A DNA stretch of 43,446 nt from Legionellales bacterium. GTDB taxonomy: Bacteria; Pseudomonadota; Gammaproteobacteria; Comchoanobacterales; Comchoanobacteraceae. A model generated the notes under the pieces. It was not told the DNA's origin. It saw nothing but the letters and a program-made list of their open reading frames with translations, and did no database searches. The stretch covers positions 1 to 43,446 of the forward strand of contig PBNF01000034.1 in assembly GCA_002722995.1 (NCBI GenBank), written 5' to 3'. Positions 1 through 8,726 of this stretch are shown piece after piece (position 1 is the first letter of the stretch; every line of letters starts with the position of its first letter). The position numbers and the translations under genes are program-made.

Positions 1-573
1 TCTACACCTCTACATGTGGCTGCAAGATGGGGTCAGAGCGAAGTCATCAAGGGACTCCTCTCTCATGAAGCCTTAAAGTTTTTTATCAAAGACATGCTTC
101 TGGTGCAATTAGAAAAATTTGGCTTACCTCTACATGAGGCTGCAAGATGTGGCAAGCGCGAAGCCCTGCAGGCCCTTCTGACTGCAGGCACAGCACAAAA
201 CTGTCTACAAGAAATGCTTTTGATGCAAGACACCGAAGGGAAGACGCCTTTATCAATTGCACAATATCAGCATCATCAGCATCAACACCGTCCCTCAGGC
301 ACAAGCCAAGAGATCTTGAGTATATTCTCCCAGTTCGAAGCGACATTATCCAAACAAGTGGCGCCTGTAATCAAAGAAGAAGTGATCTCTAACCTCGCAA
401 ATGCACTTGTAGAACATCACTCCACCCCCCCCATATCTGATTCAGTTACTGCCAATTCGAGGAAAAGAGCAGCAGACACTGACCTAGGGGCTCAGAGGGA
501 AGCTCAACGCCTGTGCACAGGTGCTGCTTCAGACAGCCTGTCTTCTCAGAAGCATTACAGCCTAACCTTGTAA
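1..573 (+). CDS. Ankyrin-repeat protein, C-terminal part (5' end outside window)
   Basis: The reading frame is open from the first base and ends with TAA at 571-573, so the gene begins upstream of the window. Two ankyrin-type repeats are visible: one starting at base 4 (TPLHVAARWG, then a helix ending in LLS) and one at about base 127 (LPLHEAARCGKREALQALLTAG-like). A shorter match follows (KTPLSIAQ). After base ~270 the protein is polar and low in order, with a His/Gln-rich stretch and a Lys-Arg-rich patch (SRKRAA) near the C-terminus. Ankyrin repeats mediate protein-protein contacts; in host-associated gammaproteobacteria such proteins are often secreted effectors, but no secretion signal can be judged from this fragment. 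It is convergent with algC, 74 bases away. The fold is well supported; the effector role is only inferred. Confidence 0.8.
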   Translation, partial: STPLHVAARWGQSEVIKGLLSHEALKFFIKDMLLVQLEKFGLPLHEAARCGKREALQALLTAGTAQNCLQEMLLMQDTEGKTPLSIAQYQHHQHQHRPSGTSQEILSIFSQFEATLSKQVAPVIKEEVISNLANALVEHHSTPPISDSVTANSRKRAADTDLGAQREAQRLCTGAASDSLSSQKHYSLTL

Positions 574-647
574 CCTCGGGTTCCTTTAAGTGCGAGCGTC
601 TAGTTGAGTTCAGCCCTACAAACGGTCTTACGTCGGAGAGAAAGACA

Positions 648-2036
648 TTAAATCACGCTTAAGTCGAGCTCAGGACATGTCTGTTGAACCCAATGGGTGA
701 AATGTTGTTTTAAGGCATTTAGGGCAGCATCGCTATTGGCTTCAAGGCGAACGGTCAGATATGCAGTTGTGTTCGAGGGGCGAATAAGCCACCATCCGTC
801 TTTGAAGTGCAATCTTAAACCATCTAAGGTATTGGCTGTTGCACCTTCTGGAAGGTTTTCAGCTAATGCTTGCATCGCTGTGATTTTTTGTGATTCAGTG
901 GCTGGGATTTTAAGTTCAGGTGTGCTGGCGCTATAGGGAAGTGTTTCCCTGAGCATTGCAGCAGATGCTGCATAGTCATCCATATACTGTAAAAAACGTG
1001 TTCCAGCATAGATGCCATCATCAAAACCATACCAGGGTGTATCAAAGAAGATATGGCCGCTCATTTCGCCTGCCAACGGTGCATTACATTCTCGCATTTT
1101 TGCTTTAATTAATGAATGCCCTGTTTTCCACAAAATAGGTTGGCCTCCCGCAGCTTCAATCACATGCTCTAAGTGTTGAGAGCATTTAATGTCAAAAATA
1201 ATGGGTGCATTAGGGTGTTGCTTTAAGACCGCTTGTGCAAACAACATCATTTGTTGATCAGGCCAAATCGTATGGCCTTCATTACAGATCACTCCAAGCC
1301 GGTCAGCGTCACCATCAAAAGCAAAACCAACATCAGCCTTGTGTTCTAAAACAGCAGCTTTTAGATGTTTTAAATTTTCTGCACGGCTGGGATCTGGGTG
1401 ATGTATTGGAAAATTGCCATCAATTGTACAAAATAAAGGGATCACTTCACAACCTAATGCTTCAAACACTTGAGGTGCAATGATGCTTCCTGCGGCATGT
1501 CCACAATCTAAAACAACACGATAGGGTCGTTTTAAATGGGTGCGCTGAACAATCGCCTCAATATAAGATTGTGTGATATCACGTGTACTATAATGTCCCT
1601 GTCCAGTTGATAAATCTTGATTTAGAATGCGTTGTTTTAAAAGGGTTAATCGATCAAAAGTTAAGGCTTTCCCTTGGAGGATGATTTTGAGGCCATTATG
1701 ATGCTTGGGATTATGGCTGGCTGTGAGCATGACGCCACATTGTGTTTCCTGAGTACAGGTTCCAAAATACATTAAAGGAGATGGAATCACTCCTAAATCA
1801 ATTACATCAACGCCCCCTGCAAGTAAACCTGCTTGTAAATGAGGGATCAGTGCTGGACTTGATAAGCGCCCATCACGACCGACTACAGCGCAGCATTCAT
1901 TGATGACTCTTATCTCAGAGGCGATAGCTCGACCTAAAGCGTAGGTGATGTCAGGAGTCATGAGTGCAGCATCACCGCGAATATCATATGCTCTAAATAG
2001 CGCATCAGGTAAGTGTTGAGGGAGTGTGTATCTCAT
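648..2036 (-). CDS. algC: Phosphomannomutase/phosphoglucomutase (AlgC/ManB family)
   Basis: Interconverts hexose 6- and 1-phosphates in the cytoplasm, feeding GDP-mannose or UDP-glucose and surface polysaccharide synthesis. All four hallmark loops of the alpha-D-phosphohexomutase superfamily are present: the phosphoserine loop TASHNP (Ser about 107), the metal loop DGDADR (about 241-246), the sugar loop GEMSGH (about 323-328) and the phosphate loop RPSNT (about 419). The chosen ATG gives 462 residues, the usual AlgC length, and starts just before the FRAYDIRG segment; longer starts at 2057 and 2123 would overlap dut. The start lies 4 bases beyond the dut stop, so the two genes are probably co-transcribed. 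A dut-algC pair is common in gammaproteobacteria. Whether mannose or glucose is the preferred substrate cannot be told from sequence. Confidence 0.93.
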   Translation of the reverse strand: MRYTLPQHLPDALFRAYDIRGDAALMTPDITYALGRAIASEIRVINECCAVVGRDGRLSSPALIPHLQAGLLAGGVDVIDLGVIPSPLMYFGTCTQETQCGVMLTASHNPKHHNGLKIILQGKALTFDRLTLLKQRILNQDLSTGQGHYSTRDITQSYIEAIVQRTHLKRPYRVVLDCGHAAGSIIAPQVFEALGCEVIPLFCTIDGNFPIHHPDPSRAENLKHLKAAVLEHKADVGFAFDGDADRLGVICNEGHTIWPDQQMMLFAQAVLKQHPNAPIIFDIKCSQHLEHVIEAAGGQPILWKTGHSLIKAKMRECNAPLAGEMSGHIFFDTPWYGFDDGIYAGTRFLQYMDDYAASAAMLRETLPYSASTPELKIPATESQKITAMQALAENLPEGATANTLDGLRLHFKDGWWLIRPSNTTAYLTVRLEANSDAALNALKQHFTHWVQQTCPELDLSVI

Positions 2037-2040
2037 TATA

Positions 2041-2520
2041 TTATCCAAGGGGTTCATTTGAATCTGTGAATCCGGTGCTGCCAAAGCCACCGACACCTCG
2101 ACTGGTTTCTGTTTTAAATTCATTGACGATCACCAATTGAGGGGTTTCAACTTTTAAGATCACCAATTGAGCAAATCTTAGGCCAGGGGTGAGGGTGTAG
2201 GGGAGGGTTGATCGATTCCAGCACGAGACCATCAAAGGGCCCTGATAATCTGAATCAATCAAGCCAACTAAGTTCCCAAGCACCAAGCCATGACGATGCC
2301 CTAGGCCAGATCGAGGCAAAATGGTTGCACAGTAGCCTGAATCTTGTAAGTAAATAGCCAATCCAGTCGAGATTAATTCAGTTTGACCCGGTTGAAGTTC
2401 AATGGGATGTTCTGGGCAAGCAATCAAATCTAGACCACAAGAACCTTCAGTGGCATAACGTGGCATCGGGAACTCAGTGCCCAATCGAGGATCGAGTTGT
2501 TTGACTTGAAGTTGATGCAT
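2041..2520 (-). CDS. dut: dUTP diphosphatase
   Basis: Hydrolyses dUTP to dUMP and pyrophosphate, keeping uracil out of DNA and supplying dUMP for thymidylate synthesis. The 159-residue protein carries the motifs of the homotrimeric family: PRSGLG (about 69-74), the uridine-binding [10 protein letters not shown] (about 85-94) with its catalytic Asp, and the mobile C-terminal arm [10 protein letters not shown] (about 141-150). Nine residues follow the arm, slightly more than in the E. coli enzyme. The ATG at 2520 shares one base with the TAA of the upstream L,D-transpeptidase gene (TAATG), which implies translational coupling. Confidence 0.96.
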   Translation of the reverse strand: MHQLQVKQLDPRLGTEFPMPRYATEGSCGLDLIACPEHPIELQPGQTELISTGLAIYLQDSGYCATILPRSGLGHRHGLVLGNLVGLIDSDYQGPLMVSCWNRSTLPYTLTPGLRFAQLVILKVETPQLVIVNEFKTETSRGVGGFGSTGFTDSNEPLG

Positions 2521-3452
2521 TATAGGATTCTCCCAGCAAGAAGCGGCAGCCCTGAACTGTCATTGAGGAGCATTCGAAGATAAGCTTTAGAGTGAGGCGT
2601 TATATGAGCCTGCCGCATGTCTTTCATTAAATGATCTAAGGTTTCATTTAAGGAAAGTGTAGGTTCGAGATGAGCTCCATCGTTTCGATTATGATCATCC
2701 ATCATTTCAATGAGTGGGCTATGAGATTCAACCCAAAATTGAGAGCCAACCTGAGCTGTTTTAAGCGGCTGCTTAATGATGGTGACGGGGGTATTAATAG
2801 GAATCATGTGATAGAGTCTCTTAATGTCTTCGGGGTACATGCGTAGGCAACCAGCAGAGCTCCGTTTGCCGACACCACTTGGGTCATGTGTGCCATGAAT
2901 GAGATAATTTGATTTAGATAAACGTAATGCGTAATCACCTAAAGGATTATTTGGGCCAGCGGGCACAACAGCCGGGAGAGGATTGCCCAATTCAGCTTGA
3001 GTGGCTCGAACAGCTTTAGGCACATACCAGGCAGGATTTTTCTGTTTACTGATGATGCGAAGTTGGCCAACTGGCGTGGTCCAACCTGCTCGACCAATTC
3101 CAATGGGAAAGGTATAGACACGATGTGAGCGATACACATATAAACGTTTTTCTGGCAGATTGACTACAATGCCTCGATGAGGTGCTTGAGGTAAAATATA
3201 ATGTGTCGGTAGAATCATGACAGTTCCTGGGGGTATCTTGTAAGGATTAATATCCGGATTTGCATGAAGTAATTCGTCATAACCAATGTCATGGGTTCGT
3301 GCAAGTTGCTCAAAGGTATCATAGCTACGTGCTTGAATGGTTTGAATCTTGCCAATTATCGGGGTGCTGGGTTGATAAGCGTAGTGTTGAGCAGCGGCTG
3401 TTGAAGTCAGTATCATGCAGGTTATGATTTGGATGAATCTAAAGATATTCAT
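2520..3452 (-). CDS. LysM and L,D-transpeptidase (YkuD) domain protein
   Basis: Periplasmic enzyme that probably forms 3-3 peptidoglycan cross-links or attaches proteins to meso-diaminopimelate. The ATG at 3452 starts a clear signal peptide ending about AAA-Q (residues 1-21). A LysM-like segment follows (about 35-82, with DTFEQLAR and PGTVMILP), then the YkuD domain (about 93-215) with the catalytic His186 in HGTHDP and Cys202 in SAGCLRM. The residue between Ser and Gly is Ala, not the more common His; this variant is, to my knowledge, tolerated in the ErfK/YbiS family. A longer in-frame start at 3611 would bury the signal peptide and overlap the upstream gene by 160 bases. The chosen start overlaps the upstream stop as ATGA. 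About 70 extra residues follow the catalytic domain. Confidence 0.9.
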   Translation of the reverse strand: MNIFRFIQIITCMILTSTAAAQHYAYQPSTPIIGKIQTIQARSYDTFEQLARTHDIGYDELLHANPDINPYKIPPGTVMILPTHYILPQAPHRGIVVNLPEKRLYVYRSHRVYTFPIGIGRAGWTTPVGQLRIISKQKNPAWYVPKAVRATQAELGNPLPAVVPAGPNNPLGDYALRLSKSNYLIHGTHDPSGVGKRSSAGCLRMYPEDIKRLYHMIPINTPVTIIKQPLKTAQVGSQFWVESHSPLIEMMDDHNRNDGAHLEPTLSLNETLDHLMKDMRQAHITPHSKAYLRMLLNDSSGLPLLAGRIL

Positions 3453-4273
3453 ATGAAAGTGCCTTGTTGGATGTACATGCGAGTGACTTGTGTAGTTGCA
3501 GCGCCTAAAAGTATGATAAGCCAGGCAACGTAAAGCCACAATAGAAAAATGGGAATCGCTGCAAATGATCCATAAATGTCTCGATATAAGGATTGGTATG
3601 AGAAATACCAAACCAAGAGATGCTTGATCAATTCTAATGCGATCCAGGTCAATAAGCTACCGATGAATGCAGCAGTTTTAGGAATAGTACAGTGTGGTAC
3701 CCACTTGAATAACGCATATGAAATCGATAGAGCCAAGCTTGTGTTCAGGAGCGTTAATGTCAGTGCTATTTGTGTGTCTTGAGGGATGAAGGTAATTGTC
3801 CAGTGGATATTTGAGCTTAATGTAAATCCAATGCTCAGTAGTATCGGTAATGCCAGTAACAGCAAAACAGTTAAGAGCGATCGAAATCCGACTCCTCGTG
3901 GGGTTTGAACATTAAATAAATGATTAAAGACACTTTGGATGTTATTCCATAATAACCAAACAACCCATAACAATACACATAATTCAAATCGTGGTAATTG
4001 ATGAGAGGCTTTTAAAAAGGAATGAATAATTGTTTGTGTGTTTGAATCCGGTTGATTTAATAAGTGTTGAATTAAAAATACCTGAATATTTGAAAAATAA
4101 GGTTGTATGGATTGAATATGTGAAGCCCCCCAAGTGATTAAAATTAAGCAAGGGACTAAGCTTAATGCGGTATCAAATGCTAATGCTGCAGCATAGTGTA
4201 AGCAATTTTGATGGCGATACGTTTGAAGGATCGCCTGAAGCCATTTTAATGCGACCGTCGAGGGAGTGTGCAT
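3449..4273 (-). CDS. yihY: YihY/BrkB family inner-membrane protein
   Basis: Polytopic membrane protein of the UPF0761 (YihY, formerly called RNase BN) family; its biochemical function is unsettled. About six hydrophobic helices are visible, and the N-terminal region contains the family-typical ALAFDTALSLVPCL helix. The ATG at 4273 is chosen because AAGGA lies 4 bases upstream; longer TTG and ATG starts at 4306 and 4285 lack such a site. This gives 274 residues, close to the family norm. It is the first gene of the minus-strand run leading to dut and algC and its stop overlaps the next start (ATGA). The upstream neighbour fdxA is divergent, so the interval 4274-4355 must hold both promoters. 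Confidence 0.85.
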   Translation of the reverse strand: MHTPSTVALKWLQAILQTYRHQNCLHYAAALAFDTALSLVPCLILITWGASHIQSIQPYFSNIQVFLIQHLLNQPDSNTQTIIHSFLKASHQLPRFELCVLLWVVWLLWNNIQSVFNHLFNVQTPRGVGFRSLLTVLLLLALPILLSIGFTLSSNIHWTITFIPQDTQIALTLTLLNTSLALSISYALFKWVPHCTIPKTAAFIGSLLTWIALELIKHLLVWYFSYQSLYRDIYGSFAAIPIFLLWLYVAWLIILLGAATTQVTRMYIQQGTFI

Positions 4274-4355
4274 AAAGTCCTTCATTCCAGTTTTATTCAA
4301 ATGCAATGCTATGATAGCATGCTGAGTGTACTTTAAAAGAGATGGAGTATTTTAA

Positions 4356-4703
4356 ATGACATTTGTTGTCACAGAATCATGTATTCGTTGTAAATATACA
4401 GATTGTGTTGAGGTGTGCCCAGTGGATTGCTTTCATGAAGGGCAAGGCATTTTGGTCATTAATCCAGAAGAATGTATTGATTGTAATTTGTGTGTGCCTG
4501 AGTGCCCTGTTGAGGCAATATACCCTGATGATGAACTGCCTGAAGATCAAAAAGCATTCTTAGAGTTTAATCGACGTATGTCCGAACAATGGCCTGTGAT
4601 TGATGTTAAAAAGCCTGCTCCTGAACAGGCAGAGCACTGGAAAAATACTCACAATAAACGTCAATTCTTAGTAGAAGATGAAGGTGCGTCACTCAAAGAA
4701 TAA
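4356..4703 (+). CDS. fdxA: Ferredoxin FdxA, 7Fe-8S type
   Basis: Small cytoplasmic electron carrier of the Azotobacter ferredoxin I type. The 115-residue protein has an N-terminal cluster region with [18 protein letters not shown] (about residues 9-26) and a second [16 protein letters not shown] (about 40-55). The first region has the altered Cys spacing that marks a 3Fe-4S plus 4Fe-4S protein, and a polar tail of about 50 residues follows as in the family. The ATG at 4356 has a GGAG site 9 bases upstream. It precedes petABC, but its transcript may end at the small hairpin at 4723-4746. Confidence 0.93.
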   Translation: MTFVVTESCIRCKYTDCVEVCPVDCFHEGQGILVINPEECIDCNLCVPECPVEAIYPDDELPEDQKAFLEFNRRMSEQWPVIDVKKPAPEQAEHWKNTHNKRQFLVEDEGASLKE

Positions 4704-4722
4704 CGTGTGTTTAATGTAAGGC

Positions 4723-4746
4723 TAGAGCGCGTTTCACGGCGCTTAA
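4723..4746 (+). terminator. Possible weak terminator after fdxA
   Basis: The arms TAGAGCGC and GCGCTTAA pair over about eight positions including one G-U, around an 8-base loop. No run of T follows, so this is a hairpin of uncertain termination strength, placed 20 bases after the fdxA stop and before the petA promoter. Confidence 0.3.
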
Positions 4747-4765
4747 GTAAAACCTCTGGATTTGT

Positions 4766-4793
4766 TTGTGTTTAATACTAGGTTCAGTATAAT
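4766..4793 (+). promoter_or_regulatory. Putative sigma-70 promoter of petABC
   Basis: A perfect TATAAT at 4788-4793 is preceded, 16 bases away, by TTGTGT (4766-4771), a weak -35. Transcription would begin near 4800, a few bases before the AGGAGG ribosome binding site of petA at 4810-4815. The -10 box is seen directly; use as a promoter is inferred. Confidence 0.5.
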
Positions 4794-4819
4794 TGTCATA
4801 AGGTATACCAGGAGGTCAT

Positions 4820-5440
4820 GTGTCGATCAAGGAAGTTCAGAACACGGCAGTCGATTTAAAACGACGTGAGTTTTTACTTCGGTTGGCTTCAATTTTAGGT
4901 GTTGTGAGTGTAGCGGGTTTATTATGGCCGTTTATACGTGCACTTTTTCCATCTGCAGTGACGCGTGCCGCAGGGCGACCTATTGAATTAGATGTTTCAA
5001 CGTTAACAGTCGGCGAGCAACGCACTGTCATGTGGCGCGGTAAACCCATTTGGGTCATTCGGCGTTCAGACTCAGCCATTGCTAAACTGCTTGAGCCGAA
5101 TCAACAGCTTGAGGATCCTGAATCCAAATTACCGCAACAGCCACCCTATGCACAAAATGCAACCCGTTCATTACGGCCGGATATTCTAGTGTTAGTTGCC
5201 GCATGTACACATTTGGGTTGTGTGCCGACTTATCGACCAGATCCACATACGTTGGATCAATATTGGCCCGGAGGTTTTTTTTGTTCTTGTCATGGCTCTA
5301 AGTTTGATTTAGCTGGCCGCGTGTACCAAGGCATGCCTGCTCCAACAAATTTAGAAGTGCCGCCTTATTACTTTAAAGATTTGAACACATTAGTGATTGG
5401 AGTGCATGCTTCATCTCGTGTGAGTGAGGTGAATGGATGA
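4820..5440 (+). CDS. petA: Ubiquinol-cytochrome c reductase, Rieske iron-sulfur subunit
   Basis: Carries electrons from ubiquinol to cytochrome c1 in the bc1 complex (respiratory complex III). The two Rieske cluster motifs are intact: CTHLGC (129-134) and CSCHGS (155-160), supplying two Cys and two His ligands. The N-terminus has a Lys-Arg-Arg motif followed by a hydrophobic anchor (about 14-45), as expected for a Tat-exported, membrane-tethered Rieske protein. Start is GTG at 4820, set by AGGAGG 4 bases upstream; an ATG two bases earlier is in another frame. The stop overlaps the petB start by four bases (ATGA), the standard coupling in petABC operons. Confidence 0.96.
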   Translation: MSIKEVQNTAVDLKRREFLLRLASILGVVSVAGLLWPFIRALFPSAVTRAAGRPIELDVSTLTVGEQRTVMWRGKPIWVIRRSDSAIAKLLEPNQQLEDPESKLPQQPPYAQNATRSLRPDILVLVAACTHLGCVPTYRPDPHTLDQYWPGGFFCSCHGSKFDLAGRVYQGMPAPTNLEVPPYYFKDLNTLVIGVHASSRVSEVNG

Positions 5441-6669
5441 GTCAACGTCGAGCTGAAACGTCAGGAATCAGTGATTGGATTAATCAAAGATTACCCGTTA
5501 ATCAATTTTTTATACGCCATCTAGTCAACTATTTTGCGCCTAAAAATCTTAATTTTTGGTATTTTTTTGGTGTCTTCTCTTTAGTGGTATTAGCCAACCA
5601 GGTTTTGACAGGCATTGCATTGGCTATGGTCTATACTCCCACAGGAGCTGAAGCATTTGCTTCAGTTGAGCATATCATGCGTCATGTTCCTTACGGTTGG
5701 TTATTGCGTTACATGCATTCAACCGGTGCTTCAGCATTTTTTATTGTGATCTATTTACATATATATCGTGCGTTAATGTATGGTTCTTATCGAATGCCTA
5801 GAGAGCTTCTGTGGTTAACGGGTTGTGTACTCTTTATGGTGTTGATGGCTGAATCTTTTACAGGATATGTATTGCCTTGGGGGCAAATGTCATTTTGGGG
5901 TGCTAAGGTTATCGCTGAATTATTTGGCACTATTCCAGGTATTGGAACGACCTTAGTTCATTGGATTCAGGGTGATTATGTTATTTCAGAAGTGCTATTG
6001 AAACGATTTTTTGCGTTTCATGTGATTGCAGTGCCTTTAATTTTAATAGCCATGGTGATGTTGCATATTGTCGCGTTACACTCAGTGGGTTCAAATAATC
6101 CTGAAGGCATCGAAATTAAAGATCAGTGTGATCGTAGAGGGCGCCCTTTAGACGGTATTCAGTTTCATCCTTACTATACGGTTAAAGACATCATGGCTGT
6201 GTTGGGTTTCTTGATTGTGTTTGCTTGGGTGCTGTTTTATGTTCCTGAATTTTGGGGTTTATTTTTAGAGCCTGCGAATTTTCAACCGGCGAACCCTTTG
6301 GTAACACCCGCTCACATTCAGCCAGTTTGGTACTTTTCATCTTTTTTTGCAATGTTACGCGCAGTGCCTGATAAATCTTATGGCGCTTTAGTAATGCTCA
6401 GTGCTGTTGTCATTTTATGTTTTGTGCCTTGGTTAGATCGCAGTCCTGTACGCTCGATTCGTTACAAAGGAATAGGGTCTAAGATTGCTTTAAGCTGTTT
6501 GGTATTGAGTTTTTCAATATTAGGTTTTTTAGGGACACAGCCTGCTGTTGGAGGGTATTTAATTATGGCGCGAATCATGACGGGTGTGTATTTTGCCTGC
6601 TTTTTAGCCATGCCTATTTATACTCGAATAGAATCATGCCGAACACCACCAAAGCGTATCCAGGGATGA
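5437..6669 (+). CDS. petB: Ubiquinol-cytochrome c reductase, cytochrome b subunit
   Basis: Central membrane subunit of the bc1 complex, holding two b-type haems and both quinone sites. The 410-residue protein shows about eight transmembrane helices and the expected haem-ligand histidines: RYMHSTGAS and LHIYRAL in the second helix and FFAFHVIAVPL and LHIVALHSVG in the fourth. The Qo-site PEW signature appears as PEFWG in this protein (YVPEFWGLF), a variant whose effect on quinol oxidation I cannot judge from sequence. Length matches the bacterial cytochrome b family. Start ATG overlaps the petA stop (ATGA), and the stop lies just ahead of petC. Confidence 0.96.
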   Translation: MSQRRAETSGISDWINQRLPVNQFFIRHLVNYFAPKNLNFWYFFGVFSLVVLANQVLTGIALAMVYTPTGAEAFASVEHIMRHVPYGWLLRYMHSTGASAFFIVIYLHIYRALMYGSYRMPRELLWLTGCVLFMVLMAESFTGYVLPWGQMSFWGAKVIAELFGTIPGIGTTLVHWIQGDYVISEVLLKRFFAFHVIAVPLILIAMVMLHIVALHSVGSNNPEGIEIKDQCDRRGRPLDGIQFHPYYTVKDIMAVLGFLIVFAWVLFYVPEFWGLFLEPANFQPANPLVTPAHIQPVWYFSSFFAMLRAVPDKSYGALVMLSAVVILCFVPWLDRSPVRSIRYKGIGSKIALSCLVLSFSILGFLGTQPAVGGYLIMARIMTGVYFACFLAMPIYTRIESCRTPPKRIQG

Positions 6670-6671
6670 TC

Positions 6672-7379
6672 ATGCGTAAGTTTTTTAAAGCTTTTATCTC
6701 AATTGTTATCGCTTTAAATGTCATTGAGCTTTGCGATGCTGCTCCTATTCGTTTAGAATCCATGCCTCAATTGAAATCCAGTCAAGCTCGTTTAATCTCA
6801 GGTGGACGATTATTCGCACAGCATTGTATGCAATGTCATAGTCTTCAATATTTTACCCACGATCCTATTGGTGATGCTTCAGGCGTTGTGCCGGATCGTA
6901 TGCCAAAGATAGATCCTGAAGCATGGTCAGGCCATCCTCCACCTGATTTAAGTTTAATCACACGTTATCGAGGCACTGATTGGTTGTATACTTATTTTTA
7001 CAGTTATTATCAAGACGCATCTAGACCCACGGGGTCTAATCATTTGCTTACAGCCAATACTTCGATGCCAAATCCTTTTGAGCAATTACAGGGCACACAT
7101 CAATTAATGATCTCCAAAGATCAATTGAGTGTGCTGGAAAAGCAACCAGCCAGTCAAAAACCACCATGGTACCGTATTTTGAAAACAATGCATGCGGGTA
7201 GTATCCCAGCCGCCGAATTTGATACACAATTGACTGAGTTAGTACTGTTTTTAGAATATGTTGGAGAGCCTCATCGCGCTGCTCGTGAAGCTTTAGGTGG
7301 GTGGGTGATCATGTTTCTGTTGATATTTTTTGTTGTGGCTTTTTTATTGTACCGTGAATATTGGAAGATGCTCGATTGA
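6672..7379 (+). CDS. petC: Ubiquinol-cytochrome c reductase, cytochrome c1 subunit
   Basis: Accepts electrons from the Rieske protein and passes them to a soluble cytochrome c. A signal peptide (MRKFFKAF then a hydrophobic core) precedes the haem c site CMQCH (Cys52, Cys55, His56). A single C-terminal transmembrane anchor (about 206-227) is followed by the short tail REYWKMLD. The start at 6672 is preferred because AGGGA lies 5 bases upstream and the signal peptide then begins directly; ATG at 6666 (overlapping the petB stop) and 6636 are alternatives. In many gammaproteobacteria sspA and sspB follow petC; here they do not. Confidence 0.94.
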   Translation: MRKFFKAFISIVIALNVIELCDAAPIRLESMPQLKSSQARLISGGRLFAQHCMQCHSLQYFTHDPIGDASGVVPDRMPKIDPEAWSGHPPPDLSLITRYRGTDWLYTYFYSYYQDASRPTGSNHLLTANTSMPNPFEQLQGTHQLMISKDQLSVLEKQPASQKPPWYRILKTMHAGSIPAAEFDTQLTELVLFLEYVGEPHRAAREALGGWVIMFLLIFFVVAFLLYREYWKMLD

Positions 7380-7392
7380 TGATCATGATCAA

Positions 7393-7431
7393 GATACGAT
7401 GATCGAAGCAACCGGTTCAAGCCGTATCATT
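7393..7431 (+). terminator. Possible terminator hairpin after petC
   Basis: GATACG (7393-7398) can pair with CGTATC at about 7422-7427, with the inner palindrome AACCGGTT as a second stem; ATTTT follows. It lies shortly after the petC stop and would end the petABC transcript. The T-run is short, so the call is tentative. Confidence 0.35.
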
Positions 7432-7533
7432 TTAGCAGGGTACAAATAGGATTTTGACTATTATGTTGCGGTGACGGGACATCAAATCATCTTTGCTTTA
7501 TCGGGTGTCTTTTCAATGATTAGAGAGGCTTTG

Positions 7534-8229
7534 TCAAGAGGCAGGTGTTCTTATCCAAGCAACAGGTGCAGCTTGTATAATTTTAACATCGTACAAACAA
7601 GGTTTTTCAACTGTTGTATTGAAATTATGTGCCATTAAGTGGTAAGTATTCTGATGAGCCTCATGTTGCTTGATGTGTCTTAAGAGTTGTCCATAATGCT
7701 CCGTTTCAATAATGCAATCATGGCCCACTAAGTATTCGATGGCTTCAGGTTTAACGATTCGACCTGCAACCCAGTCTCCTATATTAAATTCAGGAGACAT
7801 GGCATCGTCTTGAATGACTATTTTTAAGGTATGGCCATACAAAGTCTTAAACGCTTCGTATTCAGTTTGAAGTGTTTTAGAAGAATCTTTAGGCATTTGA
7901 AGCGCGTCATCTAATGTGGCTTCGGTTGATACTGTTTGAGGGCCTGGGCCTGAGCCATACATTAGCCACTCAAAAGAGCAATAAATAGATTCACGTTTCA
8001 GTAAAGATAACATGAGGTGTGCACCTTTCTCAGTGAGCCCCCCAAAGCGCCCAGTTTCCCAGTTTTGTAATGTTCCAGAAGAGAGTTGATACGTTTGAGA
8101 AAAATATTTTCTTGAATGTCCTGTCAGTTTTCTGAGACAGCGAAGTCGCTTGGCTCGAGCTTGGCTCATTGAGGTTGAGTCAGTGATTGTGGATTGTTTA
8201 GCAATATTAGGGCTCAAAACTTCAGACAT
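7534..8229 (-). CDS. XRE-family regulator with S24/LexA-like C-terminal domain
   Basis: DNA-binding regulator of phage CI type. An N-terminal helix-turn-helix lies at about residues 24-65 (RAKRLRCLRKLTG, then SSGTLQNWETG as the likely recognition helix). The C-terminal half (about 130-225) resembles the S24 self-cleavage/dimerisation fold, with the nucleophile position kept as Ser145 in DAMSPEFNIGDW. In LexA the catalytic Lys sits in the strand TVKRLKK; the aligned segment here is LLRHIKQ, so Arg184 appears to replace it. That alignment is by eye. If right, the protein would dimerise but not cleave itself. An AGGAG site lies 8 bases before the ATG. It is divergent from a second small HTH gene, with an inverted repeat between them that may be its operator. 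Confidence 0.8.
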   Translation of the reverse strand: MSEVLSPNIAKQSTITDSTSMSQARAKRLRCLRKLTGHSRKYFSQTYQLSSGTLQNWETGRFGGLTEKGAHLMLSLLKRESIYCSFEWLMYGSGPGPQTVSTEATLDDALQMPKDSSKTLQTEYEAFKTLYGHTLKIVIQDDAMSPEFNIGDWVAGRIVKPEAIEYLVGHDCIIETEHYGQLLRHIKQHEAHQNTYHLMAHNFNTTVEKPCLYDVKIIQAAPVAWIRTPAS

Positions 8230-8350
8230 GTCTTACACTCCTGTGATTAAACAGATGGCTTGTTATCGTGACTTGATTCTATTTTATAGGATCAGTTAAA
8301 CCTTCATGATATTAACCGATACATGGATCAAATGAGTGACATGCCATCGT

Positions 8351-8369
8351 ACTGTCTTTATTCGACAGT
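8351..8369. promoter_or_regulatory. Operator-like inverted repeat between divergent HTH genes
   Basis: Perfect 6-bp arms ACTGTC and GACAGT are separated by seven bases, 122 bases before the XRE start and 79 before the small HTH start. The outline resembles a LexA box (CTGT...ACAG) but with nine instead of eight central bases. It is a natural candidate target for the adjacent S24-type regulator. Confidence 0.45.
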
Positions 8370-8447
8370 GTTAGAATAGCTTGAATCATTGAGGGTCTCA
8401 AGTATTAAAGAATAATCAAAGATGAAATAACAATTGAGGAGTCTCCT

Positions 8448-8675
8448 ATGTATCATCAATTAAATTTATGGATCAATGAATTACAAACTCAATTTAACTT
8501 GAGTATTGATCAAATTGTAGCGTTGTCAGGCATTGCACGTGCAACCATTTACCGTATTTTATCTGGACAGAGTGTGTCTGAACGCACGCGACATAAATTA
8601 ATGGTTGTGTATGTACAGATGATGGCATCTGATGCCAATACACGATCAAATATACAGCAGACTCAAAGTGATTAA
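8448..8675 (+). CDS. Small helix-turn-helix protein, 75 aa
   Basis: A short protein made almost entirely of one HTH unit: FNLSIDQIVALSGIARATIY (about residues 17-36) reads as scaffold helix, turn and recognition helix, followed by RILSGQSVSERTRHKL, as in compact XRE/Cro-type or resolvase-tail folds. GAGGAG lies 9 bases before the ATG. It is transcribed divergently from the S24-type regulator, the arrangement of a repressor/Cro pair, but no phage structural genes are nearby, so a prophage origin is not shown. Target unknown. Confidence 0.7.
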   Translation: MYHQLNLWINELQTQFNLSIDQIVALSGIARATIYRILSGQSVSERTRHKLMVVYVQMMASDANTRSNIQQTQSD

Positions 8676-8726
8676 AGTATGCGTGGTTTAAATGATTGAT
8701 GTTAAAATATTGTCTAATATTTATTT

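Noticed and set aside
2123-2123. Longer algC start
   Set aside because: It would overlap dut by 83 bases and add residues not found before the FRAYDIRG segment in relatives.
7377-7440. tRNA-like GGTTCAAGCC sequence after petC
   Set aside because: No acceptor or anticodon stem fits around it; it belongs to a hairpin instead.
8351-8369. Canonical LexA (SOS) box
   Set aside because: The half-sites CTGT and ACAG are nine bases apart instead of eight, and neither neighbour is an SOS gene; kept only as an operator candidate.
8200-8700. Prophage
   Set aside because: A CI/Cro-like pair is present, but no integrase, structural genes or attachment sites are seen on either side.
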